In this document: one piece after another, positions 1 to 7,394 of the stretch
Layout: every line of letters begins with the position of its first letter
Numbering within the stretch: position 1 is the first letter of the stretch
Source of the DNA: Pseudomonadota bacterium
GTDB taxonomy: Bacteria; Pseudomonadota; Gammaproteobacteria; Xanthomonadales; Rhodanobacteraceae
Direction of reading: 5' to 3'
Assembly: GCA_023412995.1 (NCBI GenBank)
Contig: JAEZQS010000240.1
Span: 1 to 20,408, forward strand
Length of the DNA: 20,408 nucleotides
Position numbers and translations under genes: made by a program
Notes under the pieces: generated by a model
Database searches by the model: none
What the model was told of the DNA's origin: nothing
The model's input: the letters and a program-made list of their open reading frames with translations, nothing else

Positions 1-101
1 CGGCTGCGCCGCTCCTACGAAAAGCCCATGCCGCCCGTGCCGCCCGTGCCGCCAGTGACGCCCGTGCTGCTCGTGCCGTCGTAGGAGCGCTGCAAGCGCG
101 A
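1..101. repeat. REP-like inverted pair, copy 1
   Basis: Two outward-facing arms share the head GTAGGAGCG. The left arm (1-20) reads on the minus strand as GTAGGAGCGGCGCAGCCG and is cut by the window edge. The right arm (81-101) reads on the plus strand as GTAGGAGCGCTGCAAGCGCG. Each can fold a small hairpin (GCGGC-GCA-GCCGC on the left, GCGC-TGCAA-GCGC on the right). Between them lies a minisatellite of a 9-bp unit close to CCGCCCGTG, about five units. A GTAG head followed by a short hairpin is the pattern of REP elements mobilised by RAYT transposases in Xanthomonadaceae; this assignment is from memory. No transposase gene is in the window. Confidence 0.7.
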
Positions 102-150
102 GCGTGGGCTGGCAGGTCGCGACGCCAACGGATGTGTTCGTCGCACGCGC

Positions 151-252
151 GATCCCGCGGTCGCGGCTGCGCCGCTCCTACGAAAAGCCCATCCCGCCCA
201 TCCCGCCCGTGCCGCTCGTGCCGTCGCAGGAGCGCTGCAAGCGCAATCGCGA
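151..252. repeat. REP-like inverted pair, copy 2
   Basis: This is a second copy of the doublet at 1-101. The left arm (151-181, minus-strand head GTAGGAGCGGCGCAGCCGCG) is complete here. The right arm (226-252) has GCAG in place of GTAG, so its head has drifted. The internal minisatellite is shorter, about three units against five in copy 1. Sequence downstream of the right arm is also shared (CAGGTCGCG at 113-121 and 258-266, then CCAACGG or CCAACCGG). The duplicated block is therefore longer than the doublet itself, roughly 1-132 against 164-282. Confidence 0.65.
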
Positions 253-302
253 GGTGTCAGGTCGCGGTGCCAACCGGTCCATCCGGCGCAACCGAGGTCT
301 CG

Positions 303-323
303 CGCCGCCGCTGCGCCTCCTAC
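303..323 (-). repeat. Degenerate REP-like arm over a stop codon
   Basis: On the minus strand this reads GTAGGAGGCGCAGCGGCGG, which resembles the left arms at 1-20 and 151-181 with small indels. The TAG of the GTAG head is the stop codon of the upstream S9 peptidase gene (320-322). The resemblance is partial and could be chance in such G+C-rich sequence. Confidence 0.35.
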
Positions 324-2377
324 CGCGTCCAGCGCTTGAGCCACGCGTTCACGGTGTCGTGCCACTGCACGCTGTTGTGGGGCTTGAGCACCCAGTGGTT
401 CTCGTCGGGGAAGCTCAGGAACTGGCTCGGGATGCCTTGCCGCTGCAGCGCGGTGAATGCCGCCAGTCCCTGCTCCATCGGGATGCGGTAATCCTTGTCG
501 CCGTGGATCACGAGCATCGGCACGCGCCAGTCCTTGACGTGGTTGATCGGGTTGAACTTCTCGTAGGCGGCCGGATCCTGGTACTGGGTCTTGCCCTTGT
601 GCTCCCATTCGTCGAACCAGAGCTCCTCGGTCGAGTAGCTCATCATGCGGCTGTCGAACACGCCGTCGTGGTCGACCAGGCACTTCCATGGCTCGTTCCA
701 CACGCCGGCGATCCAGTACACCATGTAGCCGCCGTAGGAAGCGCCCAGGGCGCAGGCGCGATCGCCGTCGAGGAACGCGTACTTCTCCTGCGCCGCCGCC
801 CAGCCGAGCTTGAGGTCTTCCAGCGGCGCGCCGCCCCAGTCGCCGGAGATCGCGTCGGTGAACTCCTGCCCGTAGCCGGTCGATCCGTGGAAGTTGATCG
901 TGACCACCGCGAAACCCTGGCCGGCGTAGGTCTGCGGATTCCAGCGGTAGTGGAAATCGTTGTTCATCGCGCCCTGCGGGCCGCCGTGGATGATGAAGGC
1001 GACCGGATAGGTGCGTCCTTCCTCGAAGCCGACCGGCTTCACCACGTAGCCCTGCACGGTGTCGCCACCGGCACCGGCGAAGGTGAAGAACTCGCCCTCG
1101 CCGAAGCGGATGTCGGCGAGGCGCGCAGCGTTGACGTCGGTGATCTGGCGCAGGTTGCGCCCGCGCAGGTCCGCCGCATACAGGTCGGTCGGATGCTGCC
1201 AGTCCTGCCGCGCGACGACGAGGCCGCGCTTGCCGACGTCGAAGCCGGTGACGGTGCCGTCACCGACCAGCCGCTTCGCCTTGCCGCTGGCGATGTCGAC
1301 CGCGAACAGCGCGTGGCTGCCGTTGTCGTCGGTGGTGGTATAGAGGGTCCTGCCATCGGCCGACAGCTTCAGCGCCGAGGCGGAACGGTCCCAGTCCGGG
1401 TCGATTTCGCGTGACTGGCCGCTGGCGAGGTCGAGCGCCATGATGCCGAAGCGGTCCGCCTCGAAGCCGGGCCGCTTCATCGCCAGGTAGTAAAGCGTCT
1501 TGCCGTCGGCCGACGGCAGCGGATAGCCGTCCCAGGCCAGGTTGGCGGCAGTGAGGTTGCGCGGCGCGGCCGAGCCGTCCACCGGCACGGCGTAGACGTC
1601 GAAGTTGGTGGACCAGGGTTCGGTCTTGCCGGCGATGCGCACATTGAAGTACACGGTGGCGCCATCCGGCGAGAACGCGTATTCGCCTTCGTCGCCGAAC
1701 GGCTTGGACGGAATGTCGCCGTCGATGCCACGGGTCAGCAGCCGCGGCGCGCCAAGCTGGCCGTCCGCGCCCACGTCGGCGACGAACAGCTGCGAACGGC
1801 GCCCGTCGGCCCAGGTATCCCAATGGCGCACGAACAGGCTGTCGTACAGCCGTCCGCTCGCCTTGTCCGCTGCGCGCGCATCGAGCTTGCGCTTCGTGCA
1901 GGCGAGCACGTCGCCGCCGTCGGCGCAATCGGGGAACACGTCGATCGACAGCAGGACGCGCCGGCCATCCGGCGCCAGCTGGAAGTTGTTGAGGTCGAGC
2001 GCCAGCGAGGTGGCGACCTGCGGCTCGCCGCCGCCGGCCGCCACGCGCCAGAGCTGGCTGGTGCCGGCCTTCGCGGCCATGAAGTACACGTCGGTGCCAT
2101 CGGCAGACCATGCCGCGCTGGACGCGTTCAGCGTCGCGGGCGTCAGCCGCACCGGCGTACCGCCGCGCACCGGCACGCGCCAGATGCCGCTGCTGCCCTT
2201 GTTGGCCTCGTAGTCGGTCTGGCGCAACTGGTACAGCACCTGGGTGCCATCCGGCGACAGCACCGGCGCGCTGACCCTTTCCATCATGACGAGGTCGTGC
2301 ACGTTGAACGGATGCGGCCCGGCCGCGAAGGCAGGCGTGGCAGCGGCGAGCGCAAGCACGGCAACGGCAACTTTCAT
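320..2377 (-). CDS. Secreted S9 family peptidase (dipeptidyl/acylaminoacyl-peptidase type)
   Basis: This 685-residue serine peptidase is likely to cleave short peptides outside the cytoplasm. The N-terminus (residues 1-18, basic start, Ala/Val-rich core, ending AFA) is a signal peptide. The N-terminal half carries beta-propeller-type SPDG/SADG repeats, such as SPDGTQVLY near residue 43. The C-terminal alpha/beta hydrolase domain has the triad in the expected order: Ser547 in GASYGGYM, Asp629 in HGDKDYRIP and His661 in DENHWV. The length fits the family. The start is the ATG at 2377, preceded by GGAGA at good spacing and followed directly by the signal peptide. The frame stays open further upstream, but only antisense to the transporter gene. 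It is divergent from a peptide transporter 126 bp away, which suggests a shared role in peptide use. The substrate cannot be told from sequence. Confidence 0.95.
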   Translation of the reverse strand: MKVAVAVLALAAATPAFAAGPHPFNVHDLVMMERVSAPVLSPDGTQVLYQLRQTDYEANKGSSGIWRVPVRGGTPVRLTPATLNASSAAWSADGTDVYFMAAKAGTSQLWRVAAGGGEPQVATSLALDLNNFQLAPDGRRVLLSIDVFPDCADGGDVLACTKRKLDARAADKASGRLYDSLFVRHWDTWADGRRSQLFVADVGADGQLGAPRLLTRGIDGDIPSKPFGDEGEYAFSPDGATVYFNVRIAGKTEPWSTNFDVYAVPVDGSAAPRNLTAANLAWDGYPLPSADGKTLYYLAMKRPGFEADRFGIMALDLASGQSREIDPDWDRSASALKLSADGRTLYTTTDDNGSHALFAVDIASGKAKRLVGDGTVTGFDVGKRGLVVARQDWQHPTDLYAADLRGRNLRQITDVNAARLADIRFGEGEFFTFAGAGGDTVQGYVVKPVGFEEGRTYPVAFIIHGGPQGAMNNDFHYRWNPQTYAGQGFAVVTINFHGSTGYGQEFTDAISGDWGGAPLEDLKLGWAAAQEKYAFLDGDRACALGASYGGYMVYWIAGVWNEPWKCLVDHDGVFDSRMMSYSTEELWFDEWEHKGKTQYQDPAAYEKFNPINHVKDWRVPMLVIHGDKDYRIPMEQGLAAFTALQRQGIPSQFLSFPDENHWVLKPHNSVQWHDTVNAWLKRWTR

Positions 2378-2470
2378 GAAGGTCTCCGGCGGGCGGTGAA
2401 TGGGCCATGGTAAGCGCTGCGGCACGGGCGGCCAACTGCGCGCCACGCCCGGCCTGGCCGGATGGCTTGT

Positions 2471-2476
2471 TATGCT
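2471..2476 (+). promoter_or_regulatory. Putative -10 element of the POT transporter gene
   Basis: TATGCT followed by GCGCG lies 27 bp before the transporter start and is a good -10 match (consensus TATAAT). I see no convincing -35 at 16-18 bp. The same TATnCTGCGC form occurs upstream of the polyprenyl synthase gene at 16477. Confidence 0.4.
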
Positions 2477-2503
2477 GCGCGCCACTCCCGCGCCCGGAAC
2501 CGC

Positions 2504-4084
2504 ATGGCCACTGCCGCCCCCGCCCGCCCCGACGAGCTGTTCGGCCATCCCAAGGGCCTCTACGTCTGTTTCTTCACCGAGATGTGGGAGCGTTTCTCCT
2601 TCTACGGCATGAAGGCGCTGCTGCTGCTCTACCTCATCAAGTACCACCTCTTCACCGACGCACACGGCTACAACCTGATCGGGGCCTACGGCGGGCTGGT
2701 CTACGCCATGCCGGTCATTGGCGGCCTGGTCGCCGACCGCTGGCTCGGCATGCGCAAGGCGGTCGTGTTCGGTGGCATCCTGCTGGTACTCGGCCACCTC
2801 GGCATGGCGATCGAGGGCACCCCGGCCAGTCGCATCGATGGCGTGGTGACGCGCGACGAAGGGGCGCTGCAGGTGTTCTACTTCTCGCTCGCCCTCATCA
2901 TCATGGGCGTCGGGTTCCTCAAGCCCAACATCTCGACTATCGTCGGCCGGCTGTATCCCCCCAATGATCCGCGCCGCGATTCGGGCTTCAGCCTGTTCTA
3001 TGCCGGCATCAACCTCGGTGCGACGGCCTCGGGCCTGGTCTGCGGCTGGCTCGGCGAAACCTACGGCTGGGGCTGGGGATTCGGTGCCGCCGGCATCGGT
3101 ATGCTGGCGGGCTTGGCGAACTTCATCCTCGGCCGCAGACACCTGATGGGCCACGCCGAGCCGCGCGAGCCCGGGCGGCTGCGCGAGCGCGTGCTGGGGC
3201 CGCTCTCGCGCGAGCACCTGATCTATCTTGGCGCGCTGGCCGGCCTGTTCGTGATCTGGGGACTGATCCAGGCGCACTCGCTGTTCCTGGCGATCATCCC
3301 CGGCGTGTTCGAACCGAGTCCCGTGCTGCTCGCGATGCACGCCATCAGCGCCTGTCTCCTGGGCGGCATCCTGTGGTTCATGTTCACCCGCTGCACGAGG
3401 GTGGAGCGCGAGCAGATGTTCGTGGTGCTCGCCTTCATCGGCTTCTGCCTGCTGTTCTTCACCCTCTACGAGCAGACCTACGGCTCGTGGGTGCTGTTCT
3501 CCGACCGCGTGATGAACCACGGCGCGCTCGGCATCGAATGGAGCGCGAGCCAGCTCACCTCGCTCGGCGCGTTCTTCATCCTCGTACTGGCGCCGTTCTT
3601 CGCCTGGCTGTGGCCGCGACTCGACGCGCGCGGCTGGAATCCGTCCAAGCCGGCGAAATCCGCCTGCGGCCTCGTCTTTGCCGGCCTGGCGTTCCTCGTG
3701 CTGGTGTGGAGCGCGCGCCACCCGCAGGCCAATGGCCTCACCGGCATCTGGTGGTTCGTGTTCGCCTACTTCGTGCTGGAGGTCGGCGAGATGCTGCTGT
3801 CACCGATCGGCCTTTCCGCCGTGACCGAGCTTTCCGTCCCGCGCGTGGTCAGCCTGATGATGGGCGGCTGGTTCCTCGGCACGTCCTATTCCGAAGTCCT
3901 CGCCGCCCAGCTCGGCAAGCTCTCGGCCATCCACGTGCCCGAGGGCGAGGTGCTCGACGTTGCCGACGCGCTTTCGAAGTACGACACGCTGTTCGTCTTC
4001 TCGGCCAAGATCGGCATCGTGAGCGGCATCGTCGTGCTGCTGTTGACCCCGTTGATCAGGAAGTGGATGCATGGCGTGAAGTAG
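2504..4084 (+). CDS. POT/PTR2 family proton-coupled oligopeptide transporter
   Basis: This 526-residue inner-membrane symporter of the POT (PTR2) family is expected to import di- and tripeptides with protons. Residues 26-34 carry the family's ExxERF proton-coupling motif (TEMWERFSFYG) at the start of the first membrane helix. A PTR2 signature follows in FYAGINLGA. Many hydrophobic helices run to the C-terminus, which ends in a positively charged RKWMHGVK tail; 12-14 helices are plausible. The start at ATG 2504 (MATAAPARPD) matches family N-termini. An upstream in-frame ATG at 2462 would precede the likely -10 element and add an Arg-rich stretch. The 3' end overlaps the convergent GNAT gene by 29 bp. 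With the divergent secreted peptidase it forms a plausible peptide-scavenging pair. Confidence 0.95.
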   Translation: MATAAPARPDELFGHPKGLYVCFFTEMWERFSFYGMKALLLLYLIKYHLFTDAHGYNLIGAYGGLVYAMPVIGGLVADRWLGMRKAVVFGGILLVLGHLGMAIEGTPASRIDGVVTRDEGALQVFYFSLALIIMGVGFLKPNISTIVGRLYPPNDPRRDSGFSLFYAGINLGATASGLVCGWLGETYGWGWGFGAAGIGMLAGLANFILGRRHLMGHAEPREPGRLRERVLGPLSREHLIYLGALAGLFVIWGLIQAHSLFLAIIPGVFEPSPVLLAMHAISACLLGGILWFMFTRCTRVEREQMFVVLAFIGFCLLFFTLYEQTYGSWVLFSDRVMNHGALGIEWSASQLTSLGAFFILVLAPFFAWLWPRLDARGWNPSKPAKSACGLVFAGLAFLVLVWSARHPQANGLTGIWWFVFAYFVLEVGEMLLSPIGLSAVTELSVPRVVSLMMGGWFLGTSYSEVLAAQLGKLSAIHVPEGEVLDVADALSKYDTLFVFSAKIGIVSGIVVLLLTPLIRKWMHGVK

Positions 4085-4706
4085 GGCGCGAGCGGGGAGG
4101 CTCCGGACTGCGCTCGAGTGGCAGTTCGTAGGTGACCTCGACGCACGGTTCGCCGCGGAACACGGTCGGGACGGTCGTGGCGGCATTGAAGCGGAGCGAG
4201 CGCAGCAACCGTTCGCTCGCGACGTTGCGCGCGTCGATGACCGCGACGACCTTCGTGCATGCCGTGCCTTGCGATACCGCCGCGAGCAGCAGGCGCACCG
4301 CTTCGGACGTGAGCCCCCGGCGCTGAAAGGCGCGCGCGCAGGAATAGCCGACCTGCACCTCCCTCCCGTCCTCGCCCAGGTGCAGGCCGACGTCGCCGAC
4401 CAGCCCGTCGCCGTCGCGCAGCGCGATGGCGAGCTGGATCCACTGCCCCGGGACCGGACCGCCGACATCGCGCATGCTGTCGATGAAGGCCAGCGACTCG
4501 GCCTCGTCCATCGGCGACCAGCCCTGGTAGCGGCCGACTTCCGGGTCGCAACGGTAGCCGCGGAAGGCCTCGGCATCCTCCGGCCGCAGCCGGCGCAGTC
4601 GCACCCGCTCGCCTTCGATGGGAAACGACCACGCGCGGCCCGCCTCCGCCGGCTGCCGCAGTGCCGCCGCGTCGACAGCATCCGGCGCTTCGCCGCCGGC
4701 CTTCAT
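4056..4706 (-). CDS. GNAT family N-acetyltransferase (RimJ/RimL-like)
   Basis: This 216-residue protein is a predicted acetyl-CoA-dependent N-acetyltransferase of the Acetyltransf_3 type; its substrate is unknown. Residues 31-60 (VRLRRLRPEDAEAF) are the usual N-terminal strand and helix. Motif A, the acetyl-CoA pyrophosphate loop, is at about 115-140 (VQVGYSCARAFQRRGLTSEA). Motif B is at about 158-173 (DARNVASERLLRSLRF). The start ATG at 4706 overlaps the TGA stop of the upstream hydrolase gene as ATGA, which indicates translational coupling. The last 10 codons lie antisense to the end of the transporter gene, and the C-terminal tail (ERSPEPPRSRPTSRHASTS) looks like low-complexity extension. 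Chemical partnership with the hydrolase is possible but not shown. Confidence 0.9.
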   Translation of the reverse strand: MKAGGEAPDAVDAAALRQPAEAGRAWSFPIEGERVRLRRLRPEDAEAFRGYRCDPEVGRYQGWSPMDEAESLAFIDSMRDVGGPVPGQWIQLAIALRDGDGLVGDVGLHLGEDGREVQVGYSCARAFQRRGLTSEAVRLLLAAVSQGTACTKVVAVIDARNVASERLLRSLRFNAATTVPTVFRGEPCVEVTYELPLERSPEPPRSRPTSRHASTS

Positions 4707-5740
4707 GGCGCGTCCGCGACGGCCGGCGTGGCGGCGCGCACATGCGTTGCGAGGAAACGGAGCACCTGCGCGTTCATGGCCGCGTGCGCTGCCTCGCGAT
4801 CCAATCCGGCGGGATCGGTGCAGAACGCCGGCGGCCTGGCCAGTCCGCACGGCGCGAGGAACGACAGGTGCGTCGCGCCTTCGACCACGTGTGATTCGGC
4901 GTGCCGGCCGAGGCCCTGCTGGACGATGCGCGTGTTGGTGGCGAAGGGCACGTTCTCGTCGCGATCGCCGCTCCACACCTGCACCGGCACCTGCACGCTG
5001 GAAAGCCCTCCTTCCGCGAACGTGAAGCCCAGGCCCGGCGCGACGATGATCGCGGCCTTGATGCGCGGGTCGGCGGTGAAGGTCCCGGCGCCTTCCGCAC
5101 TGGCGAGCAGCGGTGACCGCGCCTGCGCGAGGGCCTTGCAGATGAACTCCGGCGCGGCGCGGCAGTGCGTGGCGATGCGATCCATGCGAGGCACGCCGCC
5201 CACCAGGGTCAGCACGGTAAACGCGCCGGCCGACATGCCATATGCCGCGACGCGGTCGGGATCGATGCGCGACCCACCAGCCCAATCCGCCAGGAGATAG
5301 TCGAGCGTCGCGCGCAGTTCGCCGGCACGCTGGCTGAAGAGCGCCGCTGACGCCTGCCGGGACGGATCGGCGAAGTTGTCGCCGGCGTGCGTGGGCGCGG
5401 CGACGACGTAACCGGCGCTGGCGAGCGCCATGGCCAGATCGACATGGCTGACGGCGCTGCCGCCGTTGCCATGCGAGACCAGCACGACCGGCAGGTGGCT
5501 GCCCGCCACCGCGCCGTCGCGGGCCACGCTGAGCAGGAAGCCACCGACGAAGGTGGTGGGCAGTGGCCTGTCCGGCGTGGGATACCAGATGGCCACGGCG
5601 ATGGGACCGGCGGGTGCCTGGACCTGCACGACCTGGAAGCCGACGGGATGTTCCGAACGCCGCACCGTGCTGGCCGCGTAGGCGAAAAGGGCGACCAGCA
5701 CGATCGCCAGCACGCCTGCGATGGCCTTCAACCACTTCAT
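4703..5740 (-). CDS. Membrane-anchored alpha/beta hydrolase (dienelactone hydrolase/PAF-acetylhydrolase-like)
   Basis: This 345-residue protein has an N-terminal hydrophobic segment (residues 4-23, LKAIAGVLAIVLVALFAYAA) that serves as a signal anchor or signal peptide. The catalytic domain therefore lies outside the cytoplasm. The triad is visible: Ser170 in AYGMSAGAF, Asp261 in WSGDRDENV and His291 in EGATHLSF. The lid-poor fold, HGNGGS oxyanion region and THAGDNF segment resemble the predicted dienelactone hydrolase group (COG4188), whose members are mostly uncharacterised esterases or lipases. The ATG at 5740 follows GGGGGAA at good spacing. The gene is co-oriented with the MFS exporter upstream (106-bp gap) and coupled to the GNAT gene downstream by ATGA. 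Substrate unknown. Confidence 0.88.
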   Translation of the reverse strand: MKWLKAIAGVLAIVLVALFAYAASTVRRSEHPVGFQVVQVQAPAGPIAVAIWYPTPDRPLPTTFVGGFLLSVARDGAVAGSHLPVVLVSHGNGGSAVSHVDLAMALASAGYVVAAPTHAGDNFADPSRQASAALFSQRAGELRATLDYLLADWAGGSRIDPDRVAAYGMSAGAFTVLTLVGGVPRMDRIATHCRAAPEFICKALAQARSPLLASAEGAGTFTADPRIKAAIIVAPGLGFTFAEGGLSSVQVPVQVWSGDRDENVPFATNTRIVQQGLGRHAESHVVEGATHLSFLAPCGLARPPAFCTDPAGLDREAAHAAMNAQVLRFLATHVRAATPAVADAP

Positions 5741-5766
5741 GGCAGTTCCCCCGTGGCTGGACTGGT

Positions 5767-5792
5767 GGCGTGCACGCGCCCGCCTGCACGCC
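5767..5792. promoter_or_regulatory. Perfect 8-bp inverted repeat upstream of the hydrolase gene
   Basis: GGCGTGCA (5767-5774) and TGCACGCC (5785-5792) are exact reverse complements with a 10-base loop. The repeat sits 26 bp before the hydrolase start and downstream of the exporter stop. It could be an operator or a hairpin between the two genes. There is no T tract, so it is not a classical terminator. Confidence 0.4.
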
Positions 5793-5846
5793 GGCGTTGT
5801 GTGGCAGCCGCCATTCTGCGCGATTGGCGTGCGCCTGGCTGGATGA

Positions 5847-7268
5847 TCATGGCCCGGCGGGTGCCGCTGACGGTTGCACGGGCCGGCCCGAAGCCAGCGC
5901 CATCAGCAGCGCCGCCATGACCAGCAGCGCCGCGCAGGCAAATGCGGCGTGCGCACCGGCAGCCACGGCAACGGCCTGGGTTCCGCCCCGGGCGCCGGCG
6001 CCGCTGGCGGCGGCGAACACCGCGCCCATGGCCGAGGCACCGGTCACCAGGCCGAGGTTGCGCGAGAGGGTGAGCAGGCCGGCGACGACGCCGCGCTGGC
6101 CTGCCTCCACCGCGGTCATCACGGCCGTGTTGTTGGCCGCCTGGAATAAGGCGAAACCGCCCGTCAGCGTGACCAGCGGCAGGAGGTAGCCGGGGATCCC
6201 GCGCGCCGGCGCGACCGTCGCCAGTGCCGCGGCGCCCACGGCCATGGCGGCGAGTCCCGCGAGGCCCATGCCGCGCGCACCGAATCGGTCGACGCCCCGA
6301 CCCGCCGGCACGCCCGCCAGTACCGCGACCAGCGGCCCCGCCGTCATCACGAGTCCGATCGTCGCGGGCACCAGCTGCAGCGCGCCGGCGAGATAGAACG
6401 GGCCGACCACCAGCGTGGTCATCGCCACCGTCGTCGCGAGCAAGCTCGTGGCGAATCCGCTGCCCACGCGGGGCTGGCGGAAGAGCGCGAGCGGGATGAG
6501 CGGAAAGCGCGTGCGGCGCTGGAAGACGACGAACAGGGCGGCGCCCGCCCCGGCAACGCCAAGCAGCGCGGCGTCGAGTGCGCCGTAGTGGCCCTGGCCA
6601 CGCGTCATGGACAGGGCATAGGCCGCCAGCGCAAGTGCGAGGAGGAGGGAGCCGCCGACGTCGAACGCAGGCGTCCGGGCAGGTTTGCGGTCCGGCGGCA
6701 GGCAGGCGCGTGCGAGCAGCAGTGCCACGATGCCGAGCGGCACGTGGCACAGGAAAATGGCGGGCCAGCCAAAGCCCCCGAGCAGGAAGCCGCCGAGTGA
6801 AGGCCCGAGCGCCGTGCCGATGGCCGAGGTGGTGCCGAGGAATCCCATCGCGCTTCCTGCCCGCTCCGGCGGCACCGCATCGCCCACCATCGCCATCGCC
6901 AGCACCATCATGACCGCCGCGCCGAGGCCCTGGACGGCCCGTGCCGCCACCAGTGAGCCGAGCGAGGGTGCCAGGCCGCACGCAGCCGAGGCGAGGGTGA
7001 AGAGCGCGATGCCCGCCAGCAGCAGGCGTCGTCGCCCCAGCAGGTCACCGAGGCGCCCGACACTGACGACCAGGGTGGTGACCGCCAGCAGGTAGGCCAG
7101 CACGACCCACTGCACCGCCTGGAAGGAGGTGCCGAAGGCCTGCACGAAGGTCGGCAAGGCGACGTTCGCACTGCTGGTTCCGAGCGAGGACAGCAGCATG
7201 GCCAGGGCGAGGCAGGCGAGGATGCCGGTGGCGGCAGGACGGCGGGGAGTGGGGTCGGGATGGGACAC
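5847..7268 (-). CDS. MFS drug-exporter-like transporter (DHA2/EmrB-QacA type)
   Basis: This 473-residue inner-membrane transporter is likely a proton-driven exporter of small hydrophobic compounds. Motif A, in the loop between helices 2 and 3, is clear (GRLGDLLGRRRLL from residue 71). The ALPTFVQAFG and QWVVLAYLLA segments and the overall length fit the 14-helix DHA2 group. The first ATG lies well inside the protein. The chosen start is GTG at 7268, preceded by AGGAAA at 8-9 bases and giving MSHPDPTPRR before helix 1. The gene is divergent from a LysR regulator, the classic arrangement for a regulated efflux pump. Two inverted repeats (7279-7298 and 7352-7381) lie in the intergenic region. 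The alpha/beta hydrolase gene follows in the same direction. Substrate cannot be predicted. Confidence 0.92.
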   Translation of the reverse strand: MSHPDPTPRRPAATGILACLALAMLLSSLGTSSANVALPTFVQAFGTSFQAVQWVVLAYLLAVTTLVVSVGRLGDLLGRRRLLLAGIALFTLASAACGLAPSLGSLVAARAVQGLGAAVMMVLAMAMVGDAVPPERAGSAMGFLGTTSAIGTALGPSLGGFLLGGFGWPAIFLCHVPLGIVALLLARACLPPDRKPARTPAFDVGGSLLLALALAAYALSMTRGQGHYGALDAALLGVAGAGAALFVVFQRRTRFPLIPLALFRQPRVGSGFATSLLATTVAMTTLVVGPFYLAGALQLVPATIGLVMTAGPLVAVLAGVPAGRGVDRFGARGMGLAGLAAMAVGAAALATVAPARGIPGYLLPLVTLTGGFALFQAANNTAVMTAVEAGQRGVVAGLLTLSRNLGLVTGASAMGAVFAAASGAGARGGTQAVAVAAGAHAAFACAALLVMAALLMALASGRPVQPSAAPAGP

Positions 7269-7278
7269 GGGAGGTTTC

Positions 7279-7298
7279 CTGGCAGGTGGCGCTGCCAG
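7279..7298. promoter_or_regulatory. Inverted repeat over the exporter ribosome-binding site
   Basis: CTGGCAG (7279-7285) and CTGCCAG (7292-7298) are exact reverse complements with a 6-base spacer. On the minus strand the repeat touches the AGGAAA Shine-Dalgarno sequence at 7275-7280. It could be a repressor site or an RNA hairpin limiting translation of the exporter. Confidence 0.4.
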
Positions 7299-7351
7299 TC
7301 TGGGATCGCACGGCACCAGGCGGAAGATGCACGGTCCGCAACCAGTACCTG

Positions 7352-7381
7352 CACGAAACGCCCTGTCTCGTCCGTTTCGTG
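7352..7381. promoter_or_regulatory. Probable LysR operator (9-bp perfect inverted repeat)
   Basis: CACGAAACG (7352-7360) and CGTTTCGTG (7373-7381) are exact reverse complements with a 12-base spacer. The repeat lies in the 126-bp gap between the divergent lysR and exporter genes and ends 13 bp before the lysR ATG. LysR-type regulators usually bind a dyad in the shared intergenic region, repressing themselves and activating the divergent gene. Position and symmetry fit that model. Confidence 0.6.
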
Positions 7382-7394
7382 GTAGTTCTGCGCC

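Noticed and set aside
1..252. Possible CRISPR array
   Set aside because: The repeats are inverted pairs and short 9-bp units, not regular direct repeats with unique spacers. No cas genes are present.
2378..3721. N-terminal extension of the S9 peptidase frame to 1133 residues
   Set aside because: The extension is antisense to the POT transporter. The true start is fixed by a signal peptide and Shine-Dalgarno at 2377.
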